DNA of 64,000 nucleotides from Streptomyces huiliensis (lineage in GTDB: Bacteria > Actinomycetota > Actinomycetes > Streptomycetales > Streptomycetaceae), in contig NZ_JAIQLH010000055.1 in assembly GCF_020037025.1 (NCBI RefSeq), positions 16,571-80,570 of the forward strand. Direction: 5' to 3'. Both the position numbers and the translations under genes were made by a program. This document shows positions 33,846-42,003 of this stretch, in pieces; position 1 is the first letter of the stretch; each line of letters begins with the position of its first letter. The notes beneath the pieces are model-generated. The model had not been told where the DNA came from, made no database searches, and saw only the letters and a program-made list of their open reading frames with translations.

Positions 33846-34265
33846 CTACACGGGACGTCGCTCCCGAACCAGGGCGGCGACCCGCTCCGCCGCCTCCGCC
33901 GCACTCTCGTGCTCCCAGACCCGGACCGAGAGCCAGCCCGCCTCGGCGAGACGGGCGTCGGTGTCGCGGTCCCGCGTACGGTTCTTCTCGATCTTCTCCC
34001 GCCAGAACGAGGCGTTGTTCTTCGGCCATGTCGCATGCTGCGGGCACCCGTGCCAGTAACAACCGTCGACGAAGACCGCGACGCGCGCCGGCCCGAAGAC
34101 GATGTCGGCCTCGCGGCGCACGCCCTTGAGCGGCCTGCGGTGCACCCGGTAGCGGAGGCCCGCGGCGTGCAGGGTTTTGCGGAGGGCGATCTCGATCTCC
34201 GTGTCCCGGCTGCGCTGCTTGCTCATCCGGGCCCGGATCTTGGCGGTGGTCTCCAGGGCAGGCAT
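33846..34265 (-). CDS. vsr: Very short patch repair (Vsr) endonuclease
   Basis: A 139-residue protein of normal Vsr length. It has the opening MSKQRSRDTEIEIALRKTL, the metal-binding Asp in READIVFG and the catalytic/zinc segment VFVDGCYWHGCPQH, then WREKIEKNRTRDRDTDARL and WLSVRVWEHES. It nicks DNA at T:G mismatches produced by deamination of 5-methylcytosine. It lies upstream of, and 71 bases from, the C5 methylase on the same strand. ATG of MPALETTAKIRA chosen; the frame is open further upstream but without homology. Confidence 0.92.
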   Translation of the reverse strand: MPALETTAKIRARMSKQRSRDTEIEIALRKTLHAAGLRYRVHRRPLKGVRREADIVFGPARVAVFVDGCYWHGCPQHATWPKNNASFWREKIEKNRTRDRDTDARLAEAGWLSVRVWEHESAAEAAERVAALVRERRPV

Positions 34266-34415
34266 GGTTCCATTCTGGCGCGGGACGCCTCGCCGAAATC
34301 CCCCGTACCGCCGACGCGCGGCCGCCACCTGCGCAAACCTCCTTCGGCGTGCCCCAAGAGAGTGGGCGCCGAAACGACCTTCGACGGCTCATCCCGGGAG
34401 CAGCCCACCCGCTTT

Positions 34416-35205
34416 CAGCAGCCGCCGTGCCGCTCATGGACGTCGGGTCGCCCGCGCGGATCAGGGTCTGGAGGGTGGTGAGGCGGTCCTGTTCGGCGAC
34501 CGCTTCCGGCCAGCGGGCGGCGCGGGCGTGGGTGTGGAGGCGGGTGTAGGCGGCGGGGTCGACGTTGCCGAGGCCGGCCACGACGCCGTCGGCGCCGATC
34601 AGGAGGGCGGCGTCGACGGTGAGTTCGGAGCCGGTGAGCACGGCGAAGTGGTGGTCGAGGCCGCGGTGGCGGAGGGCCAGCAGGAGGTGGCGGAGGGCGT
34701 CGAGGTCGCCGCTGCTGTCCTTGAGGCCGGCGAGGGTGCGGTCCTCGGCCAGGTCCAGGAGGACGGCGGGCGGCAGCTTGGTGTGGACGCGGGACGGGAT
34801 GTCGTAGGCGAGCAGGGGCAGGTCCGTCGCGGCGCGGATGCGGCGGAAGTGGTCGGCCGTCTCGGCGGGGTGGGTGTCCGTGTAGAACGGCGAGGTGGCC
34901 ACGAGCGCGTCGGCGCCCAGGCCGGCCGCCTCCCGGGCGCGCTCCAGGACGCGCGGGGTGGTCGTGTCGATGACGCCGGCGAGCACGGGGACGCGTCCGG
35001 CGGCCGCCTCGACGGTGGTCCGTACGACCGTACGGCGCTGGTCGTCGGTGAGGAAGACGGCCTCCCCGCAGGTCCCGAGGGCGAACAGCGCCGAGGCGCC
35101 GCCCTCCAGGACGTGCTCGACGAGCCGGCGCAGGGAGCCGGTGTCCACGGCGCCGTCGGGGGTGAGGGGCGTGCACAGGGGCGGGATGAATCCGGTCGGT
35201 CGCAC
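34416..35205 (-). pseudogene. dapA-like (dihydrodipicolinate synthase family) gene lacking its 3' end
   Basis: 263 residues of a DHDPS/NAL-family aldolase. GTG start with GGAGG five bases upstream; FIPPLCTPLTPDGAVD, LGTCGEAVFLTDDQR, LLAYDIPSRVHTK (Tyr) and LAGLKDSSGDL (Schiff-base Lys) are intact. Homology stops abruptly after LIRAGDPTSMSGTAAA, where the family would continue with about 35-40 more residues. Beyond that point the same frame happens to stay open through the Vsr and methylase genes, but that sequence is Arg/Pro/Gly shadow coding. The break coincides with the right end of the defence island, so the island or a deletion probably removed the tail. A residual function cannot be excluded. 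Confidence 0.78.
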
Positions 35206-35428
35206 GGGGTCCTCCGGGGTCGGCGGGGTCGGCGGGGTGGCCTGCTGTGGCCTGCCTACCCAGGCGGCGGGTCCGTCAAGTGGCCCGGGCGTCCGTCGGC
35301 CGGGTGCTCCGCTCCCGAGTGACGCCTTGGGCCGGGTGGGTGCCGAAGCGGGGGCTTCCCGGGCCGTCGCGGCGCGGGATGCCCGGGAACGGTTCCCGGG
35401 CGCCCGCGAGCGGCGACGCGGCCGGCTT

Positions 35429-35913
35429 CTACGGAGGGGGGCCCGCGAGCAGCACTTCCGCGAGGCCGGTAGCCGGGGTCGCGGTCAGGCCCGTCCGCCG
35501 CGGCGCGTCGGCGACCGTGTCCACGGCGTCTCCGGGCGGGTCCCGGTCGCCGAGCGCGGGCAGCGGGAGGAGCGGGCGTACGTGCTCGGCGTGGACGCCC
35601 GGGGCGTCGGGGTCGGGCGTCCGGGCGATGTGCGCCGGCTCCGTCCGGGAAGTCCCGGGCCGGCGTGGTGGCCGCCGACGGTGGCCAGGCGGCCGGGGCG
35701 CGTCCCGGGGTGGGTGATCAGGTACTCGGTGCCCAGGTCGTCGGGCAGGTTGTGGTGGAGGACCAGAGCCGTGTGGCCGCCGCCGAACGGGATCCGGAAG
35801 ACGGGCCACCGGTCCCGGTCGCACAACGCGTCGTACGCCGCGTCGGCGACGGCCCCTTCGACGTCGAACCGTTCCGGGACGGGGTCGTAGTCCTCCGTCC
35901 CGCTCAGCCACAT
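35429..35913 (-). pseudogene. Frameshifted actinobacterial hypothetical gene
   Basis: Coding similarity to a Streptomyces hypothetical family begins at MWLSGTEDYDPVPERF and runs through FGGGHTALVLHHNLPDDLGTEY to about GHHAGPG. It then continues in another frame as EPAHIARTPDPDAPGVHAEH and LLPLPALGDRDPPGDAV, ending at a TAG after a Pro run. The shift lies near 35655-35665. Family members should also extend beyond both ends (upstream residues LPALPALPGFWAAYL are in frame with no start). It is either a decayed gene or a base error in the sequence. Confidence 0.65.
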
Positions 35914-36013
35914 CAGGTAGGCCGCCCAGAAGCCCGGCAGCGCCGGCAGTGCCGGCAGGTTTTCGCCCTCGACGGCGGGGCGTCCTCGAACCCGCCCGTC
36001 GGCCCGGTGTGGG

Positions 36014-36799
36014 TCAGGATGGGCCCAGGCTGTCGACCGCCTCCGCCAGGGCCCGCCGGCAGAGGGCGTCCGCGGCGCGTGTGGTCTCCGGGAGGCGGTA
36101 GTTCCGGGCCAGGTCCAGGACGTGGGCGCAGGCGCGGTCCAGGGTGACGCGGTGGCCGACGGAGACGTAGACCGGTTTGACGGCCTCCCGGGTGCGGAGG
36201 GCGCGGCCGACCTCCTCGTCGCCGTCCAGCAGGGGCGCCGAGTCGCCCCGGGCGGGGCCGGGGGGTGCGTGGCGGAAGGTGAACGGGTTCTTCGCGACCC
36301 CGATCGTCGGCAGTCCCGTCAGCACGCCCAGGTGGGCCGCGAGGCCGAAGCGGCGGGGGTGGGCGAGGCCGTAGCCGTCGCAGACGACGAGGTCCGGGGT
36401 GAGGGGCAGCCGGCCGAGGGCGGCGAGGACCGTCGGGATCTCGCGGAAGGCGAGCAGGCCGGGGACGTAGGGGAACGCCACCCGGCCGACGGCGGTGGCC
36501 TCCGCGACGACGCGCAGGGTGCGGGTGTCCAGCGCGACGGCCGCGGCGGCGACGAGGTCGCGGTCGTCGTCGTAGGCGACGTCGACGCCCACGGCGGTCA
36601 GTCGGGCGCCGGGTGCGGGGCCGGGTTCGCCGAGGATCACGCGCTCCCGGAGCGCGTTCTGGACGGCGAGCGCCTCCGCCTCGGTGGTGGGCCAGCCGGG
36701 GGGCGGTTCACCGGTCGGGGCGGCCGTCGCGTCGCCGGTCGTGCCACTGGCCGGGACGGCGGTCGCGTCGCCGGTCGCGTCATCAGTCGTGTGGTTCAT
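36014..36799 (-). CDS. nfi: Endonuclease V (deoxyinosine 3'-endonuclease)
   Basis: A 261-residue DNA repair enzyme cutting near deoxyinosine. Core motifs are VGVDVAYDDD (catalytic Asp), RVAFPYVPGLLAFREIP (wedge for the base) and VCDGYGLAHPRRFGLAAHLG. The C-terminal part contains IGVAKNPFTFRH and VSVGHRVTLDRA. The first 35 residues are a low-complexity Thr/Ala/Gly extension with near-repeats (TGDATAVPASGTTGDATAAP) not needed for the fold. Monocistronic. Confidence 0.93.
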   Translation of the reverse strand: MNHTTDDATGDATAVPASGTTGDATAAPTGEPPPGWPTTEAEALAVQNALRERVILGEPGPAPGARLTAVGVDVAYDDDRDLVAAAAVALDTRTLRVVAEATAVGRVAFPYVPGLLAFREIPTVLAALGRLPLTPDLVVCDGYGLAHPRRFGLAAHLGVLTGLPTIGVAKNPFTFRHAPPGPARGDSAPLLDGDEEVGRALRTREAVKPVYVSVGHRVTLDRACAHVLDLARNYRLPETTRAADALCRRALAEAVDSLGPS

Positions 36800-36846
36800 G
36801 GCGAGGACACCGTACGGGACGGGCGCCCGGGCCGTAGCCTGTGATC

Positions 36847-37149
36847 ATGTTCGTACTGGAGCTGACCTACATCGCGCCGCTCGACCGCGTGGAAGCCGCG
36901 CACGCCGAACACCTCGCCTGGCTGGACGCGCACTACGCGTCGGGGGTGTTCCTCGCCTCCGGGCGCAAGGTGCCCCGGGACGGCGGGATCATCCTCGCGG
37001 TCGGCGACGACCGGGCGAAGATGGAGGAGATCACGCGGAGCGATCCGTTCACGGTGGCGGGGGTGTGCGAGTACTCGATCACCGAGTTCGTCCCCACCAA
37101 GACGGCTCCGGCGCTGGAGGAGTACCGGCAGCAACGGCCCCCGTCCTGA
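36847..37149 (+). CDS. YciI family protein
   Basis: A 100-residue ferredoxin-like-fold protein of the YciI family, starting MFVLELTYIAPLDRVE. Conserved HAEHLAWLDAHYASGVFLASG (with the His-Asp pair), SDPFTVAGVCEYSITEF and the ending are typical. The biochemical function of most YciI proteins is unsettled. The ATG is preferred over a GTG two codons upstream because the family starts at MFVLEL. Divergent from endonuclease V with a very short shared promoter gap. Confidence 0.88.
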   Translation: MFVLELTYIAPLDRVEAAHAEHLAWLDAHYASGVFLASGRKVPRDGGIILAVGDDRAKMEEITRSDPFTVAGVCEYSITEFVPTKTAPALEEYRQQRPPS

Positions 37150-37543
37150 GTCGGGGACGGAGGGGACGGAGGAGACGGAGGGGACGACGGAGAGGCAAGG
37201 GACGGAGGGGTGGCGGAGGGCCGTCCCGGGCCCAACACGCGCCCTCCGTACCGCGGTTGCCCTGCCGCACGATCACCGGTGTTACTCCTGCGGCGACGGA
37301 GACGGCAGAGATGACAGGGGCATCAGGGGCGTCAGGCAACGGAAGACTGTTACGCGTGAACCCTCACTCTTGGCGGAAGTGCTTGCCTTCGTAGGCATAG
37401 AGACGAAATGCCCTGTTCATTCAAGGGCCGTGACGCATCTCACGCTCGAATCCAGCACTGAGTCCCGCGATCCTCCGTCTCACCCTGCGGAGTGCCACGG
37501 ACCCCACCATCGGGAAGACCAACCAACCGCAAGGGAGAAGGCG
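37150..37543. other. Intergenic region upstream of the SsgA-like gene
   Basis: Bases 37153-37217 are a purine-rich stretch of imperfect GGGACGGAGG repeats. An AT-richer part near 37340-37440 may hold the promoter of the SsgA-like gene; TTGGCG (37370-37375) with TAGGCA sixteen bases on is a weak candidate pair. No gene is seen. Confidence 0.4.
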
Positions 37544-37957
37544 TTGCCCACCGTCATCGACCAGGCCGTCCAGGCCCGACTCATCGCGTCCTCCCCCCAG
37601 ACCCGTTCCGTCCCCGCCCATCTCCGGTACCAGCGCGCCGACCCCTTCGCCGTGCGCATCGCCTTCCCGCCGGCCGCCTCGCTCGACGGCGCCGAGGTCG
37701 AGTGGGCATTCGCCCGCGAGCTGCTGGCGGGCGGGCTCCTGTCTCCCTCGGGCGGCGGCGACGTCCGGGTCTGGCCATGCGGACCGGAGCGGACCGTCCT
37801 GGAGTTCCACGCACCGGAGGGCGTGGCGATGGTGCAGATCGACACCGCCGAACTGCGCGGATTCCTGGCCCGTTCGTACGCGCTGGTGCCGGTGGGCGGC
37901 GAGGCCGGCTGCCTCGACGTCGACGGGGGTGTCGAGGCGCTGCTGCGTCAGCTGTGA
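37544..37957 (+). CDS. SsgA-like sporulation/cell-division protein (SALP)
   Basis: A 137-residue member of the actinomycete-specific SsgA-like family, which controls septum placement and cell-wall events during sporulation. The sequence VPAHLRYQRADPFAVRIAF, VEWAFARELLAGGL and GGGDVRVWPCGPERTVLEF is diagnostic and most like the SsgD type. The start is a TTG (MPTVIDQAVQ) with GGGAGAAGG seven bases upstream; no ATG or GTG fits. It stands alone. Confidence 0.88.
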   Translation: MPTVIDQAVQARLIASSPQTRSVPAHLRYQRADPFAVRIAFPPAASLDGAEVEWAFARELLAGGLLSPSGGGDVRVWPCGPERTVLEFHAPEGVAMVQIDTAELRGFLARSYALVPVGGEAGCLDVDGGVEALLRQL

Positions 37958-38143
37958 ATACCGACCGGTCGGATTGGTGTTCGACGGGCATGGTCGGGGG
38001 CGGTATCGCGGGACGGAGCGGGGCGGGATCGTCCGGTTTGGGCAGCGGTCGCCGGGGGCTTCCGGGGGCGCGAGGGGTCGCGCGTCCGGAAGCTTCCGGC
38101 GGCTCCGGCGGCTTTCGCGGGGCCCTCTGCGCCCCTCTCTCCG

Positions 38144-38626
38144 CTACGCGTTCCCGGCGCGGGCGCGGGAGGCGAGGATCTCCGCCTCGGCCGCCGCGCG
38201 GTCGGCCCAGCAGGCGTTGTCGACGGACTTGCCCGGCTCCAGTTCCTTGTAGACCTCGAAGAAGTGCTGGATCTCCAGCCGGTCGTACTCCGGAAGGTGG
38301 CGCAGGTCGCGCAGGTGCTCGTGGCGGGGGTCGGTGGCGGGCACGCACAGCACCTTGTCGTCCTCGCCCTGTTCGTCCCGCATCCGGAACATGCCGATCG
38401 CCCGGCAGCGCACCACCACCCCGGGGAACGTGGGGTCCCCGGCCAGGACGAGGGCGTCCAGCGGCTGCCCGTCGGCGCCCAGGGTGCCGTCCACATAGCC
38501 GTAGTCGGCGGGGTACCGGGTGGACGTGAAGAGCAGCCGGTCCAGCCGGATGCGCCCGAGCCGGTGGTCCATCTCGTACTTGTTGCGGCTGCCTTGCGGG
38601 ATCTCCACGACGACGTCGAAGTCCAC
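38144..38626 (-). CDS. ppa: Inorganic pyrophosphatase
   Basis: A 160-residue family I soluble pyrophosphatase. The GTG start has GAGGAG six bases upstream and gives MDFDVVVEIPQGSRNKYEMD. Active-site elements are DRLLFTSTRYPADYGYVDGTL, DGQPLDALVL (paired Asp), EDDKVLCVPATDPRHEHL and HFFEVYKELEPGK. It hydrolyses PPi to drive biosynthesis. Length and motifs are those of typical actinobacterial enzymes. Confidence 0.96.
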   Translation of the reverse strand: MDFDVVVEIPQGSRNKYEMDHRLGRIRLDRLLFTSTRYPADYGYVDGTLGADGQPLDALVLAGDPTFPGVVVRCRAIGMFRMRDEQGEDDKVLCVPATDPRHEHLRDLRHLPEYDRLEIQHFFEVYKELEPGKSVDNACWADRAAAEAEILASRARAGNA

Positions 38627-38849
38627 GGGCGCTCCTCGGTAGACGGCGGCGCGTCGGCTCTGACGCGGCCGGCACCCATGGTGGCGCCGCCGGCGCACGG
38701 GCACCACGGTGCGGTTCCGGCCCCTCCGGGCCTGGCGCGGCCTGGCGAGCGGCCACCCCCGCCGCCCCGGCTTGTCCCCGCCGCCCCGGCCATCCCCGGC
38801 CGCCGTCAGCCGCCGCCAGCTCGTCCGAGCCGTCAACCCGCCCGGGATC

Positions 38850-39950
38850 TCAACCCGCCCGGGACCGCTGTCGTGACGACGACACCAGGCACCGCCGCCC
38901 GGACCGGGTGACGGGCCGTCGGCCCGGTCCGGGCGGCGGTTCAGAAAGCGGCCCGGACAGCGGTTCGGACAGCCGGTGCGCGCCGGTCGCCAGTATCGAT
39001 CCCGATCCCGCGCCCGGGGCATCCCCGGGCCCGCCCGGCGGCGACGGTTCCGCCGGCACTCGGCCCTCCCGCCGCTGGGCGACGACACGGGCCGGCGCCG
39101 CCTCCGGGGCGCGGGCGCCTTCTCCTACACCCGCGCCCCGGAACGTCAGGACGACCACGCCGCCCGCCGCCGCGGCGCCCGCCAGCCCGGCGAGCACCCC
39201 GCCCGTCAGGCCGTACCGGAACGCCTCGCCCAGGCAGCAGACCCCCACGGCCGCGGCCACGACGGGGTTGACGACCGTGACGGTGGCCAGCGGTGCGGCG
39301 AGGCCCGCGCCGCGGTAGGACGCCTGGGAGAGCAGCATGCCCGCCGAGGCCAGGACCGCCGTCACGGCGAGCGTCGGGAGGAGCGCTCCCGTCCGGTGCG
39401 CGGTGATGTCCTCGGCGGCGGCCTTGGTGAAGACCGAGCCCATGCCGAAGGCGACGCCCGCCGCCGTGGCCAGCAGGACGCCGCGGACGACGGGCCGGCG
39501 CGCCCGGCGGGCGATGAGGGCCGTCAGTGCCACGGCGGCACCCATCGTCGCGGCGAGCAGCGGCCGTTCGCCGGCGGGGAGGGACTCGGTGCGGGGCGGT
39601 CCGGTGAGCGCCAGCAGCCCGGCGAGGCCGCCGGTGGCCAGCAGGGCCCCGCGGTAGCCGGCGGCGCCGACCGGCCGGTGCGCGAAGACGGCCGCCATGG
39701 GGAGCGCGAAGACGATCGTGAGCGCCCCCATCGGCTGCACCAGGCTCAACGGCCCCCAGGCCAGCGCCAGGACGTGCAGTCCGGCGCCCAGGCCGGTGAG
39801 GGCCACCGCGCCCCACCAGGCTCCGCTGCGCAGCGGCCCGCGGACCCCGCCGCCGGCTGTCGCGGCGACCCGCTCCTGCACGATGGCCGCCGCCGCGTAG
39901 CAGACGGCGGACACCAGGCAGAGCAGTACCGAGAGCGCCAGAAAGCTCAC
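38850..39950 (-). CDS. DMT-superfamily (EamA-type) transporter
   Basis: A 366-residue protein with 9-10 hydrophobic segments, beginning VSFLALSVLLCLVSAVCYAA. The internal near-duplication typical of the DMT fold is visible (LVQPMGALTIVFALPMAAVF in the first half, PLATVTVVNPVVAAAVGVC in the second). About 95 residues after the last helix are a hydrophilic Pro/Gly/Ser-rich tail with the near-repeat LSEPLSGPLSEPPPG. GTG start. The substrate is unknown. It is divergent from the bisindole cluster, so a link as exporter is possible but unsupported. Confidence 0.82.
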   Translation of the reverse strand: MSFLALSVLLCLVSAVCYAAAAIVQERVAATAGGGVRGPLRSGAWWGAVALTGLGAGLHVLALAWGPLSLVQPMGALTIVFALPMAAVFAHRPVGAAGYRGALLATGGLAGLLALTGPPRTESLPAGERPLLAATMGAAVALTALIARRARRPVVRGVLLATAAGVAFGMGSVFTKAAAEDITAHRTGALLPTLAVTAVLASAGMLLSQASYRGAGLAAPLATVTVVNPVVAAAVGVCCLGEAFRYGLTGGVLAGLAGAAAAGGVVVLTFRGAGVGEGARAPEAAPARVVAQRREGRVPAEPSPPGGPGDAPGAGSGSILATGAHRLSEPLSGPLSEPPPGPGRRPVTRSGRRCLVSSSRQRSRAG

Positions 39951-40323
39951 GGGGTGCCCCTGTGGTCCGTACCGTCGTCCTTCATACCTTCCACGATGCC
40001 CCGCCCCGCGCGCTGCGTCGTCGTCCCTGGGAACGGGGTTGTCCGTACTCCCAAAGGAGTACGGCTGTGCGGTGGGCCGACGGTGCGGGCCGGACCGGCC
40101 TTCCGGCGGGGTGCGGGCGAGCGCTCCGCGTGATCCGCGTTCGGCAACCGCCCGGAGGCGCGCTTACCCGGCGCGCGTAATTCCTCTACGTCCTCACCCT
40201 GCCGACCTGCCGGAATCCCCGGAAGTCCGCCCTGTCCGGAAAAACCGTTGTGCGACTTCCGATCCCGTGACGTCTTTAGGAGCCACAAAATGGAAATAGG
40301 TCACATTTACGGGGGGAAGCTCA
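39951..40323. promoter_or_regulatory. Divergent region upstream of the bisindole cluster
   Basis: About 370 bases. The last 100 are markedly richer in A+T than the surrounding DNA and contain a strong AGGAG followed by the possible leader ORF. The promoter of the biosynthetic operon must lie here; I cannot assign -35/-10 boxes with confidence. No regulator gene adjoins. Confidence 0.5.
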
Positions 40324-40340
40324 ATGTCCGGCACGCGTGA
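40290..40340 (+). CDS. Possible 16-residue leader peptide ORF
   Basis: ATG preceded by AGGAG at a 6-7-base spacing, encoding MEIGHIYGGKLNVRHA and stopping 17 bases inside the oxidase gene. The ribosome site is better than that of the oxidase itself (GGGGGGAAG). It may couple or regulate translation of the oxidase. It contains no Trp codon, so classical Trp attenuation is unlikely. It could be accidental. Confidence 0.35.
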   Translation: MEIGHIYGGKLNVRHA

Positions 40341-42003
40341 AGTTTGGCATGTGCACATGTTCGACGGAATCGAACGGAAACGTCCGCGCGTCCTGGTGCT
40401 GGGGGCCGGCGTGGCGGGGCTGACCACCGCCTACGAGCTGGAGCGCCGCGGCTTCCGGGTGGAGGTGATCGAGGGCAACACGCGTATCGGCGGGCGCGTC
40501 CTCACCCACCGTTTCGGCACCGGACCGAACGCCCCGGCGGTGGAGCTGGGCGCCATGCGCATTCCGGCGCACCACCGCCTCACCCTCGAATACATCGACC
40601 GGATGGGACTCACGGGAAAACTGCGCAGGTTCACGACGCTCCTCTCCGAGGAGAACGCCTTTCTGCGCGTCCCTTCGGGTTTCGTCCGCGTCCGGGACGC
40701 CGCCGGGCCGCTGTGCGCGAACTTCCGCGCCGAGCTCGCGCTGCGCGGCGGGGAGCGCCGGTACGACGCCCCGACCATCGTCTTCGGCGCCTGGCTGACC
40801 GCCGTCGTCGACGCCACCGCCCCGCCCGAGCTGCGGCTGGCGCTCCGCGACGACCTGCACCGCCAGCTCCTCGACCTGGTCGCCCGCCTCGACGCGGCGC
40901 CCCACCTGCGCGGCCCGGCCCGCGACCGGATCGACCTGCACGCGCTGTTCACCGCCCACCCGGAGATCCGCACGGGGTGCAGCGGGCGCCTCAACAGCTT
41001 CCTGGACGACATCCTCACCGAGACCAGCCCCGCCCTGCTCCGCCTGGAGGGCGGCATGGACCAGCTGCCGCGCATGCTCGCCGGCCGGCTCAAGGGACGC
41101 CTCGGCTGCGGCCGGCGCGTCGTCGGCATCGACGTCCGGGACGACGGCGTGCTCGTCCGCGTCCGCGCTGGGGCGCGCACCACGGCGCTGCACGCCGACT
41201 TCGCCGTCTGCACCCTGCCCTTCCCCGCGCTCCGGCGGCTGCGCCTCAGCGGCCTCGACGACGACAAGCGCGCCGTGCTGGAGGACGTCGTCTACTGCCC
41301 GGCGACCAAGGTGGCCCTCCACTGCCGCGAGCCCTTCTGGCGGGACGAGGGCATCCGGGGCGGTGCGTCGTTCACGGGAGGGCTGATACGCCAGACCTAC
41401 TACCCCGCCGTGGACTGCCCCGGCGACGGACCCGTCGTGGACGGCGGTTCCGTCGCGGACGGCGGTTCCGCTGCGAACGGCGGTTCCGCTGCGAACGGCG
41501 GTTCCGCTGCGAACGGCGGTTCCGCCGCGGACAACGGTCCCTTCGCGGACACGCACCTCACGGCAGGCGGCCCGCCCGGCCGCGGTGCCGCGCTGCTCGC
41601 CAGCTACACCATCGGCGACGAGGCCGAGCGGCTCGGCCGGCTGCCGGCCCGCCGGCGGCACCGCCTCGTCCTCGACGAGCTCGCCGCCGCCCATCCCCCG
41701 CTCCGGCGGCCCGGCATGGTGCTGGGCGCGGCGAGCGCCGTCTGGGGGCTGTCGCGCTGGAGCGGCGGCTGCGCCACCCGCTGGGGCAGGTCGGCGGCCG
41801 AGTGCGAGATGGAACGGCTGCGCGCGGCCCGCCCGGCCGGCCGGCTGTTCTTCGCGGGCGAGCACTGCTCCACGGCGCCCGCCTGGATCGAGGGCGCCAT
41901 CGAGTCCGCGCTGCACGCCGTCCACCAGGTCGTCCACTACGCGCCGCCGGCCCGCGTCCTGAACGCACCGGGCCGGCGGGGGCGGGCGGGGGCCCTGCGG
42001 TGA
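40324..42003 (+). CDS. staO/rebO: Flavin L-amino-acid (tryptophan) oxidase, RebO/StaO/VioA type
   Basis: A 559-residue flavin amine oxidase. The dinucleotide fold is VLVLGAGVAGLTTAYELERRG, followed by IEGNTRIGGRVLTHRF and ELGAMRIPAHHRLT. The C-terminal FAD segment is AARPAGRLFFAGEHCSTAPAWIEGAIESA. It is expected to oxidise L-tryptophan to the indole-3-pyruvate imine, the first step of bisindole assembly; the substrate is inferred from the adjoining chromopyrrolate synthase. An insert of five hexapeptide-like repeats (GGSAAN) sits near residues 374-403. GTGA overlap couples it to the next gene. GGGGGGAAG precedes the ATG. Confidence 0.85.
   Translation: MSGTREVWHVHMFDGIERKRPRVLVLGAGVAGLTTAYELERRGFRVEVIEGNTRIGGRVLTHRFGTGPNAPAVELGAMRIPAHHRLTLEYIDRMGLTGKLRRFTTLLSEENAFLRVPSGFVRVRDAAGPLCANFRAELALRGGERRYDAPTIVFGAWLTAVVDATAPPELRLALRDDLHRQLLDLVARLDAAPHLRGPARDRIDLHALFTAHPEIRTGCSGRLNSFLDDILTETSPALLRLEGGMDQLPRMLAGRLKGRLGCGRRVVGIDVRDDGVLVRVRAGARTTALHADFAVCTLPFPALRRLRLSGLDDDKRAVLEDVVYCPATKVALHCREPFWRDEGIRGGASFTGGLIRQTYYPAVDCPGDGPVVDGGSVADGGSAANGGSAANGGSAANGGSAADNGPFADTHLTAGGPPGRGAALLASYTIGDEAERLGRLPARRRHRLVLDELAAAHPPLRRPGMVLGAASAVWGLSRWSGGCATRWGRSAAECEMERLRAARPAGRLFFAGEHCSTAPAWIEGAIESALHAVHQVVHYAPPARVLNAPGRRGRAGALR
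41443..41532 (+). repeat. 18-bp in-frame tandem repeat inside the oxidase gene
   Basis: Five 18-bp units, the middle three identical (GGCGGTTCCGCTGCGAAC), encode Gly-Gly-Ser-Ala-Ala-Asn repeats. They lie in a flexible insertion between YYPAVDCPGDGP and GRGAALLASYTIG, so copy number can vary without frameshift. Confidence 0.9.

Noticed and set aside
32419..35205. A continuous frame joining the dapA-like gene to the C5 methylase (928 codons)
   Set aside because: The 210 codons in between are Arg/Pro/Gly-rich shadow sequence over the Vsr gene, which has strong homology in another frame. The methylase has its own start.
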